Assembly (NCBI GenBank): GCA_910589265.1
Contig: CAJUTQ010000020.1
Span: 1-32,418 of the forward strand
Direction of reading: 5' to 3'
DNA length: 32,418 nt
Source: an uncultured Lachnospiraceae bacterium
Lineage (GTDB): Bacteria; Bacillota; Clostridia; Lachnospirales; Lachnospiraceae
Shown: positions 16,931 to 24,636 of the stretch, in pieces
How the letters are laid out: every line of letters begins with the position of its first letter
How positions within the stretch are numbered: the stretch's first letter is position 1
Made by a program: the position numbers and the translations under genes
Notes under the pieces: model-generated
The model's input: only the letters and a program-made list of their open reading frames with translations
Databases searched by the model: none
What the model was told of the DNA's origin: nothing

Positions 16931-17691
16931 TTATATATAATAAGAATGCATATCATGAACCGTTGAGGAGTTCATTTGTTCTCTCAGTTCCATATAGAAA
17001 TGGGCAAAGGTCATATCAATATAAGGTCCAGCCCATAAGGCTGCTATGCCAAAGGAGATAAGAGATAACAATGCCCATGAGATAAAACTAAGACTTAACA
17101 AAAAGTACCGTTTTTTTTGCCCTTTCATCATAGATGTACTTTTCTTCAATAACTCTAGAGTTGTCAATTCTGGCTCATCTATGAGAAGATAGAAGCACAG
17201 AGAAAAACGAAGAGTAATAATATAGTAGATGAACAGTCCTATAAAGAGAGAGAGAGGAAAGCCGCACTGAAATATCCTAGTTCTATGGAAGGACGGACAT
17301 AGAATAGAAATGTAAATATTCCATAAGGTACAATACATAATGCAAGAAATAAAATAAAAATCCCTTGTATTAAAATAGCTCTATCTGGGTGATTCTGAAA
17401 GCCAAAAAATAGTTGACTAATGGAAATAGGCTGATTTCTTGCTATACTTAGATACATTTTGTTGAAGCCAATGGACACTACCCCCAAAATTAGAGAAAAA
17501 ATAATTTGAATAAGGATAAAAATAATAAGACCAAGCTGGGTAAGAGGATTGACAACAAAGTTTACAACAACAGAAAAAATACCAGAGAACACACTTAAAA
17601 TCAGAGTAGCTCCTATGAGAGTACCATAATTGCCTAAAAGAGATTCCCTGGCAAGCTGTTTCAATTCTTTAAAGCTTTTGTATGGATTCAT
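16931..17691 (-). pseudogene. DUF975-like membrane protein, frameshifted at an AG/CT repeat
   Basis: Two minus-strand frames together encode one polytopic membrane protein of about 252 residues of the DUF975 type. Frame one starts at ATG 17691 (MNPYKSFKELKQLARESLLGNYG), runs through three hydrophobic segments and stops just after AAFLSLSL at about 17239. Frame two supplies the rest: FIGLFIYYIITL, LIDEPELTTLELLKKSTSMMKGQ, then a last membrane segment around WALLSLISFGIAALW, ending at 16931. The switch falls exactly in a run of six CT units (AG on the plus strand, 17245-17256). Removing one CT joins the frames as AAFLSLFIGLF. It may be a pseudogene, a phase-off state or a sequencing error. It is the last gene of a three-gene cluster, 19 bases after its neighbour. 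Function unknown. Confidence 0.75.
17245..17256 (+). repeat. Dinucleotide repeat (AG)6 inside the DUF975-like gene
   Basis: Six AG units on the plus strand (CT on the coding strand) lie at the frameshift point. Such tracts gain or lose units by slipped-strand mispairing. Confidence 0.85.
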
Positions 17692-17710
17692 AGATGTATA
17701 GTCTCCTGTC

Positions 17711-18139
17711 TTAACATGCGATATCCACATTCATACCTCGAAGGCCAATGCTGTCAGAAGATTTTAAATCTTTCTGATATGGATTTTCTTCATTATAATA
17801 TTTAATCTGGGTGGAAGTTGTGCCTCCAGATACATAAGAACGTCCACATTCAGGGCAGACAGCTGTTTGTAAGGAAACATTGGCAGATATGACTTTTCCA
17901 TTATTTTGAGCTGCTTTTTTATAAGCATTGGAAACATGTTCCCTCTCATGGGCCATAACTCTTGAGGCGGAAGACTGAGGGGAAATATGGGCGGCAGATT
18001 TAAAGGATACCATTTCGTCAGAGCCATCCTGGTATTTTCTGTTTTTACATGTTTCACATTCTGCTGGAGAAGAATTTCTCCCTGGAAGTTTAACGGTAGA
18101 TTCACCAAAATTTTTTACTGGTTGAGATCCAATTGTCAT
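17711..18139 (-). CDS. Small HExxH protein with cysteine pairs (putative metalloprotease-like)
   Basis: A 142-residue protein with AAGGAG before its ATG. Features in order: ECETCKNRKYQDGSDE near residues 27-42 with one CxxC; the zincin-type motif HEREH (in MAHEREHVSNAYKK, residues 64-77); VCPECGRSYVSGGTT near 95-109 with a second CxxC; and a polar C-terminus. The HExxH plus cysteine pairs suggest zinc binding, and related small proteins are widespread in Lachnospiraceae, some annotated as SprA-like. There is no signal peptide, so it is probably cytoplasmic. It lies 15 bases after the DUF4190-like gene and 19 before the DUF975-like gene. Protease activity is unproven; the HExxH could be structural. 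Confidence 0.75.
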   Translation of the reverse strand: MTIGSQPVKNFGESTVKLPGRNSSPAECETCKNRKYQDGSDEMVSFKSAAHISPQSSASRVMAHEREHVSNAYKKAAQNNGKVISANVSLQTAVCPECGRSYVSGGTTSTQIKYYNEENPYQKDLKSSDSIGLRGMNVDIAC

Positions 18140-18154
18140 AATAAGACTCCTTTC

Positions 18155-18655
18155 TTATAAATCATTTAGTTCATATGGAGCAGTCTGCTCCCAATAATTT
18201 TCAGGATTATCATCATAATAATAATCATCAGCGTCATAATCATTATCATTATAAAAATAATCATAATAATCGTTAAAAAAATTCTCATAAGTGTTATTGT
18301 TGTCATAAAGTTCAAAAAACGAATCAGATGTTAAAAGAACAATGAAGATTCCAATAGTCGCTATGATACCTAGGCAGGATCCTACAATAGAGAGAATAAA
18401 GCCAGGTAGAGAAGCGCCATAAAATTTTTCATCCTTACCTCTAGATAAGAGAGCAAGGGCAGCACCAGTACCTCCAAACATAAGAGATGGAAAGAAGGTA
18501 ATGATACAAATAAGACAGAGGGAAACAATAGATAAAATGCCTAGCACAAGAGAAGCAACAGAGAAAGCATTTTTTGCATTTCTTTTTACAGGGTCTTCTC
18601 CAGGAGAAACAGGTTGAGAATGGTTGTCTATATGATTTTGATAATGATAGTCCAT
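18155..18655 (-). CDS. DUF4190-like membrane protein with acidic Tyr/Asp/Asn tail
   Basis: A 166-residue protein, first gene of the minus-strand cluster, with AAGGAG ahead of the ATG. A polar N-terminus of about 28 residues is followed by two hydrophobic hairpins: SVASLVLGILSIVSLCLICI, then LMFGGTGAALALLSRGKD and GASLPGFILSIVGSCLGIIA. This is the pattern of DUF4190-type proteins. The last 50 residues are a low-complexity acidic tail rich in Asp, Tyr and Asn (for example NDNDYDADDYYYDDN), encoded by ATAATC-like repeats. Function unknown; the tail could bind cations or partner proteins. It has its own promoter and is divergent from tex. Confidence 0.8.
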   Translation of the reverse strand: MDYHYQNHIDNHSQPVSPGEDPVKRNAKNAFSVASLVLGILSIVSLCLICIITFFPSLMFGGTGAALALLSRGKDEKFYGASLPGFILSIVGSCLGIIATIGIFIVLLTSDSFFELYDNNNTYENFFNDYYDYFYNDNDYDADDYYYDDNPENYWEQTAPYELNDL

Positions 18656-18711
18656 AGGAATTCTCCTTGCTAAAAAAATATCTATGTTACAGTATAGTAT
18701 ATTCTTTTTTT

Positions 18712-18740
18712 ATTGTATCATGAGGAAAGAAAATTTACAA
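18712..18740 (-). promoter_or_regulatory. Promoter of the minus-strand cluster (extended -10)
   Basis: On the minus strand TTGTAA (18740-18735), 17 bases, TACAAT (18717-18712) with TG one base upstream of the -10. It would drive the DUF4190-like, HExxH and DUF975-like genes. Confidence 0.6.
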
Positions 18741-18774
18741 TCCTTTGTTGAAGGATAGAAGAAGGTGTATCCAC

Positions 18775-18803
18775 TTGTCAATAAAGAATATTTGCCATAT
18801 AAT
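18775..18803 (+). promoter_or_regulatory. Promoter of tex
   Basis: TTGTCA (18775-18780), 17 bases, TATAAT (18798-18803), one base from full consensus. It starts divergently from the minus-strand promoter about 35 bases away. Confidence 0.75.
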
Positions 18804-18847
18804 AAAAAACAATAATGGGATTATGATTGAAAAAAGGAGCAGTATTC

Positions 18848-21124
18848 ATGGACATTGCACAAAAATTAAAAGAAGAATTCAAGGTTGAAAAGTGGCAGGT
18901 CAATGCAGCGATAAATCTCATTGACGAGGGAAATACTATTCCTTTTATTGCCAGATATCGAAAGGAAGTGACAGGTTCCTTAGATGATGAAGTCCTAAGA
19001 AATCTGAATGAGCGCCTTGCTTATTTGAGAAATTTAGAGGAGAAAAAAGAACAGGTGTTATCCAGCATTCATGAACAAGGGAAGCTTACAGATGAGCTAC
19101 GAAATAAGATACAGGAGGCCGAGACACTTGTAATGGTAGAAGATTTGTACCGTCCTTATCGGCCTAAGAGAAAGACGAGGGCGTCTGTAGCAAAAGAAAA
19201 AGGGCTGGATGGGCTGGCACAGCTTATTCTTGCCCAAGAGACAGACAATCCTATTGAAAAAGAAGCCCAAGCATATGTAGATGAGGAAAAAGGTGTCAAA
19301 GACATAATGGAAGCCATTGCAGGGGCCAAAGATATTATTGCAGAAGCTATTTCAGATACGGCAGAATACCGCACATATATAAGAGAAGAAACTTATCTTT
19401 CAGGAAAACTTACTTCAACAGCTAAAGATAAGAAGATGGAATCGGTATATGAGATGTACTATGATTATTCTGAGCCTGTCAATAAGGCGGCAGGGCATAG
19501 GATTTTAGCTTTGAACAGGGGGGAGGCAGAAAAAATCCTCACTGTGAAAATAGAAGTCCCAGAGGAAAAAATTTTGCGCTATTTGGAAAAGAAAGTAATT
19601 ACAAGAGATAATCCTTACACTTCTTCTCTGTTAAGAGAAGTCATTAAAGATAGCTACCAGAGGTTAATACAGCCAGCAATTGAGAGAGAAATTCGAAATG
19701 CGCTGACAGAAAAATCAGAAGACGGAGCTATTGTAGTTTTTGGAAAGAATTTGGAACAACTTCTCATGCAGCCTCCAATTGCTAATAAAGTTGTCCTAGG
19801 ATGGGATCCTGCATTTCGGACAGGCTGTAAACTAGCAGTGGTAGATGAGACAGGTAAAGTTTTAGACACAAAAGTAATTTTTCCAACAGCCCCTCAAAAT
19901 AAAATACAAGAAGCAAAAAAAGAATTGAAAAATCTCATTGAAAAATATAACATATCTTTAATTTCTGTTGGCAATGGAACGGCATCTCGAGAATCAGAAA
20001 TGGTTATTGTGGAACTTTTAAAAGAAATTCCGCAAAAAGTAGAATATATCATTGTCAATGAAGCTGGAGCTTCCGTATATTCTGCCAGCAAAATAGGGGC
20101 AGAGGAATTTCCAAACTTTGACGTAGGACAAAGAAGTGCAGCATCCATAGCAAGAAGAATTCAGGATCCTTTGGCAGAGCTTGTAAAAATTGATCCAAAG
20201 TCTATTGGCGTGGGACAATACCAACATGACATGAATCAGAAAAAGTTAAACGATGCATTAAGTGGTGTAGTGGAATATAGTGTAAACAGAGTAGGGGTTG
20301 ATTTAAACACAGCTTCCGCTCCTTTGCTGGAACATATTTCTGGTATTTCTAAAACAATTGCAAAAAATATTGTAGAATATCGAGAGAAGAATGGGAGATT
20401 TTTAAACCGCAGGCAGCTTTTAAAGGTTCCGAAGCTAGGTCCCAAGGCTTTTGAACAATGTGCAGGCTTTATGAGAATTACAGATGGAGATAATCCATTA
20501 GATGCAACAAGCGTCCACCCAGAATCTTATGAAGCGACCTTAAAGCTTCTTGATAAAATAGGACTGACTATGGAAGATGTAAAAGCAGTTCAGGCAAAGG
20601 CAACAGGGGAGAAGAAAGAGCCAAAGAAGAAAACGAATGTGAAAAAGAAAAATACCACAATGGGAAAAGCTTTGGCTGAGGCCATGTTTTTAGAAGAGAT
20701 GAGAGAAGAGGACAGGAAGAGTGGAGGCAGACTGGAAGGAAATATAAAAAATAAAGAAAAGCTGGCAAAGGAGCTGGGAATTGGAGAAATCACCTTAACA
20801 GATATTTTAAAGGAATTGGAGAAGCCAGCAAGAGATCCTAGAGATGATATGCCAAAGCCTATATTGAGGAGTGATGTCCTTGAAATGAAGGACTTAGTTC
20901 CAGGAATGATATTAAAAGGTACGATCCGAAATATAATTGATTTTGGCGCCTTTGTGGATATTGGTGTTCATCAAGATGGGTTAGTCCATATTTCTGAAAT
21001 GACAGATCGATTTATTAAACATCCTTTGGAAGTTGTGAAAATAGGAGATATAGTAGATGTGGAAGTGTTAGGGGTAGACATAGGGAAAAAAAGAATATCA
21101 CTTACAATGAAAGTAAAAAAATAA
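18848..21124 (+). CDS. tex: Tex-family RNA-binding transcription accessory protein
   Basis: A 758-residue Tex protein, a conserved cytoplasmic nucleic-acid-binding factor linked to transcription and RNA quality control. In order: an N-terminal helical region with IPFIARYRKEVTGSLDDEVL (about 29-48) and YRPKRKTRASVAKEKGL; a YqgF/RNase H-like domain (GWDPAFRTGCKLAVVDETG); helix-hairpin-helix motifs (VDLNTASAPLL, VPKLGPKAFEQCAGFMR); a lysine-rich linker; and a C-terminal S1 domain (MILKGTIRNIIDFGAFVDIG). AAAGGAG lies 8 bases before the ATG at 18848; an in-frame TTG seven codons upstream lacks this. It is monocistronic in appearance, because the ribU promoter begins 3 bases after its stop. Confidence 0.96.
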   Translation: MDIAQKLKEEFKVEKWQVNAAINLIDEGNTIPFIARYRKEVTGSLDDEVLRNLNERLAYLRNLEEKKEQVLSSIHEQGKLTDELRNKIQEAETLVMVEDLYRPYRPKRKTRASVAKEKGLDGLAQLILAQETDNPIEKEAQAYVDEEKGVKDIMEAIAGAKDIIAEAISDTAEYRTYIREETYLSGKLTSTAKDKKMESVYEMYYDYSEPVNKAAGHRILALNRGEAEKILTVKIEVPEEKILRYLEKKVITRDNPYTSSLLREVIKDSYQRLIQPAIEREIRNALTEKSEDGAIVVFGKNLEQLLMQPPIANKVVLGWDPAFRTGCKLAVVDETGKVLDTKVIFPTAPQNKIQEAKKELKNLIEKYNISLISVGNGTASRESEMVIVELLKEIPQKVEYIIVNEAGASVYSASKIGAEEFPNFDVGQRSAASIARRIQDPLAELVKIDPKSIGVGQYQHDMNQKKLNDALSGVVEYSVNRVGVDLNTASAPLLEHISGISKTIAKNIVEYREKNGRFLNRRQLLKVPKLGPKAFEQCAGFMRITDGDNPLDATSVHPESYEATLKLLDKIGLTMEDVKAVQAKATGEKKEPKKKTNVKKKNTTMGKALAEAMFLEEMREEDRKSGGRLEGNIKNKEKLAKELGIGEITLTDILKELEKPARDPRDDMPKPILRSDVLEMKDLVPGMILKGTIRNIIDFGAFVDIGVHQDGLVHISEMTDRFIKHPLEVVKIGDIVDVEVLGVDIGKKRISLTMKVKK

Positions 21125-21126
21125 CA

Positions 21127-21155
21127 TTGACAAGAAAGAAAATGGGAAGTATCAT
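21127..21155 (+). promoter_or_regulatory. Promoter of the FMN riboswitch-ribU unit
   Basis: TTGACA (21127-21132, perfect -35), 17 bases, TATCAT (21150-21155). It begins 3 bases after the tex stop; the transcript would start near 21162, just before the riboswitch. Confidence 0.75.
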
Positions 21156-21171
21156 AAATACGAAAAAAGAA

Positions 21172-21310
21172 ATTCTTCGGGGGCGGGTGTAATTCCCAAC
21201 CGGCGGTGATGCTGCCATAAGGCAGACAAGTCCGAGACCCATATTAGTAATAGTATGGTTGATTTGGTACAAATCCAAAACCGACAGTAAAGTCTGGATG
21301 AATGAAGAAA
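21172..21310 (+). promoter_or_regulatory. FMN riboswitch (RFN element)
   Basis: Conserved RFN segments are present in order: TTCTTCGGGG opening P1, GGGTGTAATTCCCAACCGG, CGGTGATGCTGCC with the AAGGCAG pairing, ACAAGTCCGAGACCC, a variable stem, AAACCGACAGTAAAGTCTGGATG and closing GAAGAA. TTCTTC (21173-21178) pairs with GAAGAA (21304-21309). Binding of FMN should favour the downstream terminator and shut off ribU. Confidence 0.95.
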
Positions 21311-21408
21311 ACTTATGTACTGTCTTTTTTGCTTTAGCACTGTTAGACAGGACGAAAGAGTAGGATGGATTTTTCCGAGAGTACTCTGACAATTATCTTG
21401 TATCATTG

Positions 21409-21446
21409 ACCCCAGGCATACATGTGTCTGGGGTTTTAGAATTTCT
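21409..21446 (+). terminator. Riboswitch-controlled terminator before ribU
   Basis: ACCCCAG (21409-21415) pairs with CTGGGGT (21428-21434), followed by TTTAGAATTTCTTTT. It is the expression platform. Competing hairpins between 21318 and 21390 (CTGTCT/AGACAG, AGAGTA/TACTCT) may form the alternative folds. Confidence 0.85.
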
Positions 21447-21492
21447 TTTACAAATAAAGGCCAGCAATGTGCTGGGAAAAGGAGAGAAAGAA

Positions 21493-22137
21493 ATGAGTAC
21501 AAAAAATGTAGTAATGGACAAAATCCCTACACCTATGAATGAGGCAGGGAAGACAAAAATAAGAACAATGGTGCAGACTGCCATGTTAGCAGGTATTGCT
21601 ATTTTATTAATGTTGTTTGAAATTCCTTTATGGTTTGCACCTTCTTTTTATGAGATTGATTTAAGCGAAGTGCCTGTGCTAATTGGGGCTTTTTCTATGG
21701 GACCAGCTGCTGGAGTAGTTATAGAACTTTTAAAAATTTTATTGAATTTTATTGTAAATGGAACGGTTACTGCAGGGCTTGGGGAGATTTCAAATTTTTT
21801 CATTGGATGTGCTTATATTTTACCAGCTGCTATTTTATACAATAGGAGAAAGACAAGAAATACAGCTGTATTTGGAATGGTTACAGGAACCATACTGATG
21901 ACAATAACAGGATGTGTTTTAAATGCTTATGTGCTTCTTCCTGCCTATGCTACGGCTTTCCAAATGCCAATAGAAGGTCTTATCTCTATGGGAAGTGCAG
22001 TGAATCCTGGCATTACCAGTCTTACAACCTTTGTTTTACTTGCTGTAGCGCCTTTTAATTTGTTAAAAGGATTTCTTGTATCCATAGTAACCTTTTTACT
22101 TTATAAGAAAATTAAAATTTTATTTAAAACGAATTAA
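21493..22137 (+). CDS. ribU: Riboflavin ECF transporter substrate-binding subunit
   Basis: A 214-residue integral membrane protein with about six hydrophobic segments. It contains the RibU-type features MLAGIAILLMLFEIPL, SFYEIDLSEVPVLIGAFSMGP and GLGEISNFFIGCAY. RibU binds riboflavin outside the cell and works with a shared EcfA-EcfA'-EcfT module, which is not in this window, so this is a group II ECF S component. The FMN riboswitch and terminator directly upstream confirm the substrate. The start at 21493 follows AGGAGAG; upstream in-frame codons run into the terminator hairpin. A 16-bp hairpin follows the stop. Confidence 0.95.
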   Translation: MSTKNVVMDKIPTPMNEAGKTKIRTMVQTAMLAGIAILLMLFEIPLWFAPSFYEIDLSEVPVLIGAFSMGPAAGVVIELLKILLNFIVNGTVTAGLGEISNFFIGCAYILPAAILYNRRKTRNTAVFGMVTGTILMTITGCVLNAYVLLPAYATAFQMPIEGLISMGSAVNPGITSLTTFVLLAVAPFNLLKGFLVSIVTFLLYKKIKILFKTN

Positions 22138-22143
22138 ACAGAA

Positions 22144-22190
22144 AGAATGCTTGAATTTAGTATAAATATATTAAATTCAGGCATTCTGGA
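22144..22190 (+). terminator. Hairpin after ribU
   Basis: AGAATGCTTGAATTTA (22144-22159) pairs over its length with TAAATTCAGGCATTCT (22172-22187), with one G-T pair. No T run follows (GGAGGTTTATAC), so termination may be inefficient or the structure may protect the 3' end. Confidence 0.6.
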
Positions 22191-22219
22191 GGTTTATACA
22201 GAAAAAATCAAAAAAATAT

Positions 22220-22236
22220 CTTAAAAATACCTTAAA
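22220..22236 (+). promoter_or_regulatory. CTTAAA direct repeat, candidate response-regulator site
   Basis: CTTAAA-N5-CTTAAA (22220-22225 and 22231-22236) lies 15 bases before the -35 of the export operon. Two half-sites 11 bases apart, one helical turn, are the hallmark of OmpR-family regulators. On the minus strand it reads TTTAAG-N5-TTTAAG, resembling the CiaR consensus of streptococci. No regulator gene is adjacent. Confidence 0.5.
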
Positions 22237-22251
22237 TTCCTTCTATCTCCA

Positions 22252-22279
22252 TTGACAAGAAAAGGGGAAATGTTATGAT
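22252..22279 (+). promoter_or_regulatory. Promoter of the MacB-like export operon
   Basis: TTGACA (22252-22257), 16 bases, TATGAT (22274-22279) with TG at 22271-22272. The leader to the ATG at 22319 is about 33 bases. Confidence 0.7.
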
Positions 22280-22318
22280 AAAAAAGGTCTAAGAAAGAAA
22301 CGTGCAAAGGAGTGCAGG

Positions 22319-23050
22319 ATGGGCAGCTTAGTAGATATAAAAAATATACATAAGATTTATAACCCAGGTGAAAATGAAGTACGGGCTCTAGATGGGGTGA
22401 GTCTGAAAATTGAGAGGGGAGAATATGTGGCAATTATTGGACAGTCTGGTTCTGGGAAATCTACATTAATGAATATGTTAGGATGTCTTGATGTTCCAAG
22501 CAGTGGAAGTTATTTTTTGAATGGTCAGGATGTTTCCCATATGACAGATAATGAGTTGTCAGATATCCGTAATAAAGAAATAGGATTTATTTTTCAAGGG
22601 TTTAATTTAATACCAGGTTTGACGGCCCTGGAAAATGTAGAACTTCCTTTGGTTTACAGGGGGATTGCCAAGAGGGCGAGGGAAAAGCTTTCCACGGTAG
22701 CTTTAGAAAAGGTTGGTTTGGCCCATAGAATGGATCACAAGCCTTCAGAAATGTCAGGAGGACAGCAGCAAAGAGTAGCTATTGCAAGGGCCATTGCTCA
22801 AGCACCTCCTATCATATTGGCAGATGAACCAACAGGAAACTTAGATTCCAAATCAACAGTAGAAATTATGCGTATTTTGGAAGGTCTCCACGAGGAAGGA
22901 AGAACGGTTATTTTGATTACCCATGACAATGAAATTGCAGCTAAGGCAAAAAGGGTTATTCGAATACGAGACGGAAGAGTGGAAGAAGATTATTATAATA
23001 AAGACAGGGAGAAGGGACATGTGGATGAAGTGGATAAAAAGAAAGAATGA
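22319..23050 (+). CDS. ABC transporter ATP-binding protein, MacB/LolD type
   Basis: A 243-residue ATPase. Walker A is GQSGSGKST (about 40-48), the Q-loop IFQGFNLIPGLTALENV, the ABC signature MSGGQQQRVAIARAI, Walker B ILADEPTGNLDS and the switch histidine LITHDN. The signature and the GFNLIP loop mark the MacB/LolD/FtsE group. The C-terminus is an extra charged tail (about 25 residues) overlapping the start of the next gene by 32 bases. It energises the adaptor and permease downstream. Substrate unknown: antimicrobial peptides or macrolides are typical for the family. AAGGAG precedes the ATG. Confidence 0.93.
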   Translation: MGSLVDIKNIHKIYNPGENEVRALDGVSLKIERGEYVAIIGQSGSGKSTLMNMLGCLDVPSSGSYFLNGQDVSHMTDNELSDIRNKEIGFIFQGFNLIPGLTALENVELPLVYRGIAKRAREKLSTVALEKVGLAHRMDHKPSEMSGGQQQRVAIARAIAQAPPIILADEPTGNLDSKSTVEIMRILEGLHEEGRTVILITHDNEIAAKAKRVIRIRDGRVEEDYYNKDREKGHVDEVDKKKE

Positions 23051-24617
23051 AAAGGAAGTAATTTTAGGGGAAGAAGTAAAAGAAAAAAAGAAAATGGATC
23101 CAAAAAAGAAAAAGCGAATCATAACAGGGGGTATACTAGCAGCACTCCTTATAGCTATTGTAGGCTATGTAAATATATCCAACGCAAAATCTGCTAATAC
23201 AGGGAGAGTTTTGCCAGTAGTAGAAGCTGCAAAAGGGGAAGTGGAATCAACTATTGGAACAAGTGGAATTGTGGATAGTGAGGAATCCAAAACATATTTT
23301 GCTCCTGTTGATGCAACCATTCAGGATTTTTCCCTGCAAGTAGGAGATATGGTGAGTGCAGGGCAGCAGTTGGTCACCTTTGACATTGAAAGTCTCCAAA
23401 GAGAGACAAGGGAGGCTGAATTAGCGGCGTCAGAGACAGAGAATGAATATCAATCTTCTATGGCAAAAAGTGCAGAAAATCAAATGGATTTCAATACAGC
23501 TTCTGTAAATGTGGAAACATATCGCTGGATGATTGTAAGCCAAAGGGCATACATAAATAATTTAAACCAGGCCGTAGCCCAGAGAACAGCCAATCAAAAT
23601 GCTTTACAAGACAGCAATGCTATAAGGCAGGCAGATATAGCAGATGGAATTGCAAGAAAAAACAAAGAGATCAATGATATTGGAACTGTGTCTGGAAATG
23701 GAGTAAATGGGGAAGATGAACAGAGAATTGCCAAATTAAGAAATGAAATATTAGACTTGGAAAGAGAAAGCGCAAGGCTTGGACTAACCCAGACCCCAGC
23801 AGGAGCTACGCCTGAGGAGACAAGAATTATAACAGAAGCCCAGCAGCTTTTAGCAGATATGGAAGGATATCTAGGAGCAGACAAGGGAGTAAAGGAAGCA
23901 GCAGAAAATGGCATATTGAATAGATTTGAAAAAGGGAAGCTTCAAGCTACAAGGGAAAAAGCTGCTTTACAGGTGGAAAAGGCAAAAGATAGGCTGGCGA
24001 AGGCATCAGCAGGACTTCATGCGGAGTTTAATGGTATTGTATCCCAGGTAGAAGTAGAGAATGGTGCCACAGTGGCTAGCGGAGCAAAAATATTAAAAAT
24101 AGAAAGCAGCGACAGTGTAAAAGTAACGTTGAACATTTCAAAATATGATTTGGATAAAATAAAAATAAATCAACAAGTAGACATTGACATAGCAGGAAAT
24201 AAATATACTGGAAAGGTTTCAAAGATTAACCGCATTGCACAAAAAAATGAATCAGGAACTCCTGTTGTGAAAGTGGAAGTTCATATAGACAACCCAGATC
24301 AGAACATTTATTTAGGTGTGGAGGCAAAGGTAGTTGTCCACGTAGAGAAAGCGGAAAATGTAATTATTGTTCCTGTAGAAACAGTAAATACAGATATAAA
24401 AGGAACATTTTGCTATGTAATTGAAAATGGGGTAGTTACAAGAAAGGGAGTAACAACAGGCATTAGCTCTGACACAGAAATAGAAATTAAGGAAGGGCTT
24501 AAAGAAGGAGATCAAGTAATCAGCCTAATAAACGACAGCATTAAGGAAGGAATGCCTGCAACAGCAATGCCTACTGGTAACACAGAAGACACCGAGGAGA
24601 TGACAGAGACTCAGTAA
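23019..24617 (+). CDS. Membrane fusion (HlyD/MacA-like) adaptor of the export system
   Basis: About 532 residues. A basic cytoplasmic tail with many Lys is followed by one membrane segment (IITGGILAALLIAIVGYVNI, about 35-54). Next come a lipoyl-like half (TYFAPVDATIQDFSLQVGDMV), a long helical hairpin region with coiled-coil character (about 125-330), and the second lipoyl half (GLHAEFNGIVSQVEVENGATV). Beta-barrel and membrane-proximal domains complete the protein (TGKVSKINRIAQ, NVIIVPVETVNT), which ends in an acidic Thr/Glu-rich tail. It should bind the permease on the outer face. I chose the ATG at 23019, 7 bases after AGGGAG; 23025 is also possible. It overlaps the ATPase gene and precedes the permease by 19 bases. 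Confidence 0.88.
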   Translation: MWMKWIKRKNEKEVILGEEVKEKKKMDPKKKKRIITGGILAALLIAIVGYVNISNAKSANTGRVLPVVEAAKGEVESTIGTSGIVDSEESKTYFAPVDATIQDFSLQVGDMVSAGQQLVTFDIESLQRETREAELAASETENEYQSSMAKSAENQMDFNTASVNVETYRWMIVSQRAYINNLNQAVAQRTANQNALQDSNAIRQADIADGIARKNKEINDIGTVSGNGVNGEDEQRIAKLRNEILDLERESARLGLTQTPAGATPEETRIITEAQQLLADMEGYLGADKGVKEAAENGILNRFEKGKLQATREKAALQVEKAKDRLAKASAGLHAEFNGIVSQVEVENGATVASGAKILKIESSDSVKVTLNISKYDLDKIKINQQVDIDIAGNKYTGKVSKINRIAQKNESGTPVVKVEVHIDNPDQNIYLGVEAKVVVHVEKAENVIIVPVETVNTDIKGTFCYVIENGVVTRKGVTTGISSDTEIEIKEGLKEGDQVISLINDSIKEGMPATAMPTGNTEDTEEMTETQ

Positions 24618-24636
24618 GCATAGAAAGGTATGAACG

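Noticed and set aside
16798..17061. Plus-strand 87-codon ORF after lysC
   Set aside because: It runs through the lysC terminator and opposite the DUF975-like gene, has no ribosome binding site, and its protein resembles nothing known.
17245..17256. Programmed ribosomal frameshift as explanation for the DUF975-like gene
   Set aside because: No slippery heptamer or stimulatory element is recognisable; the CT repeat gives a simpler explanation.
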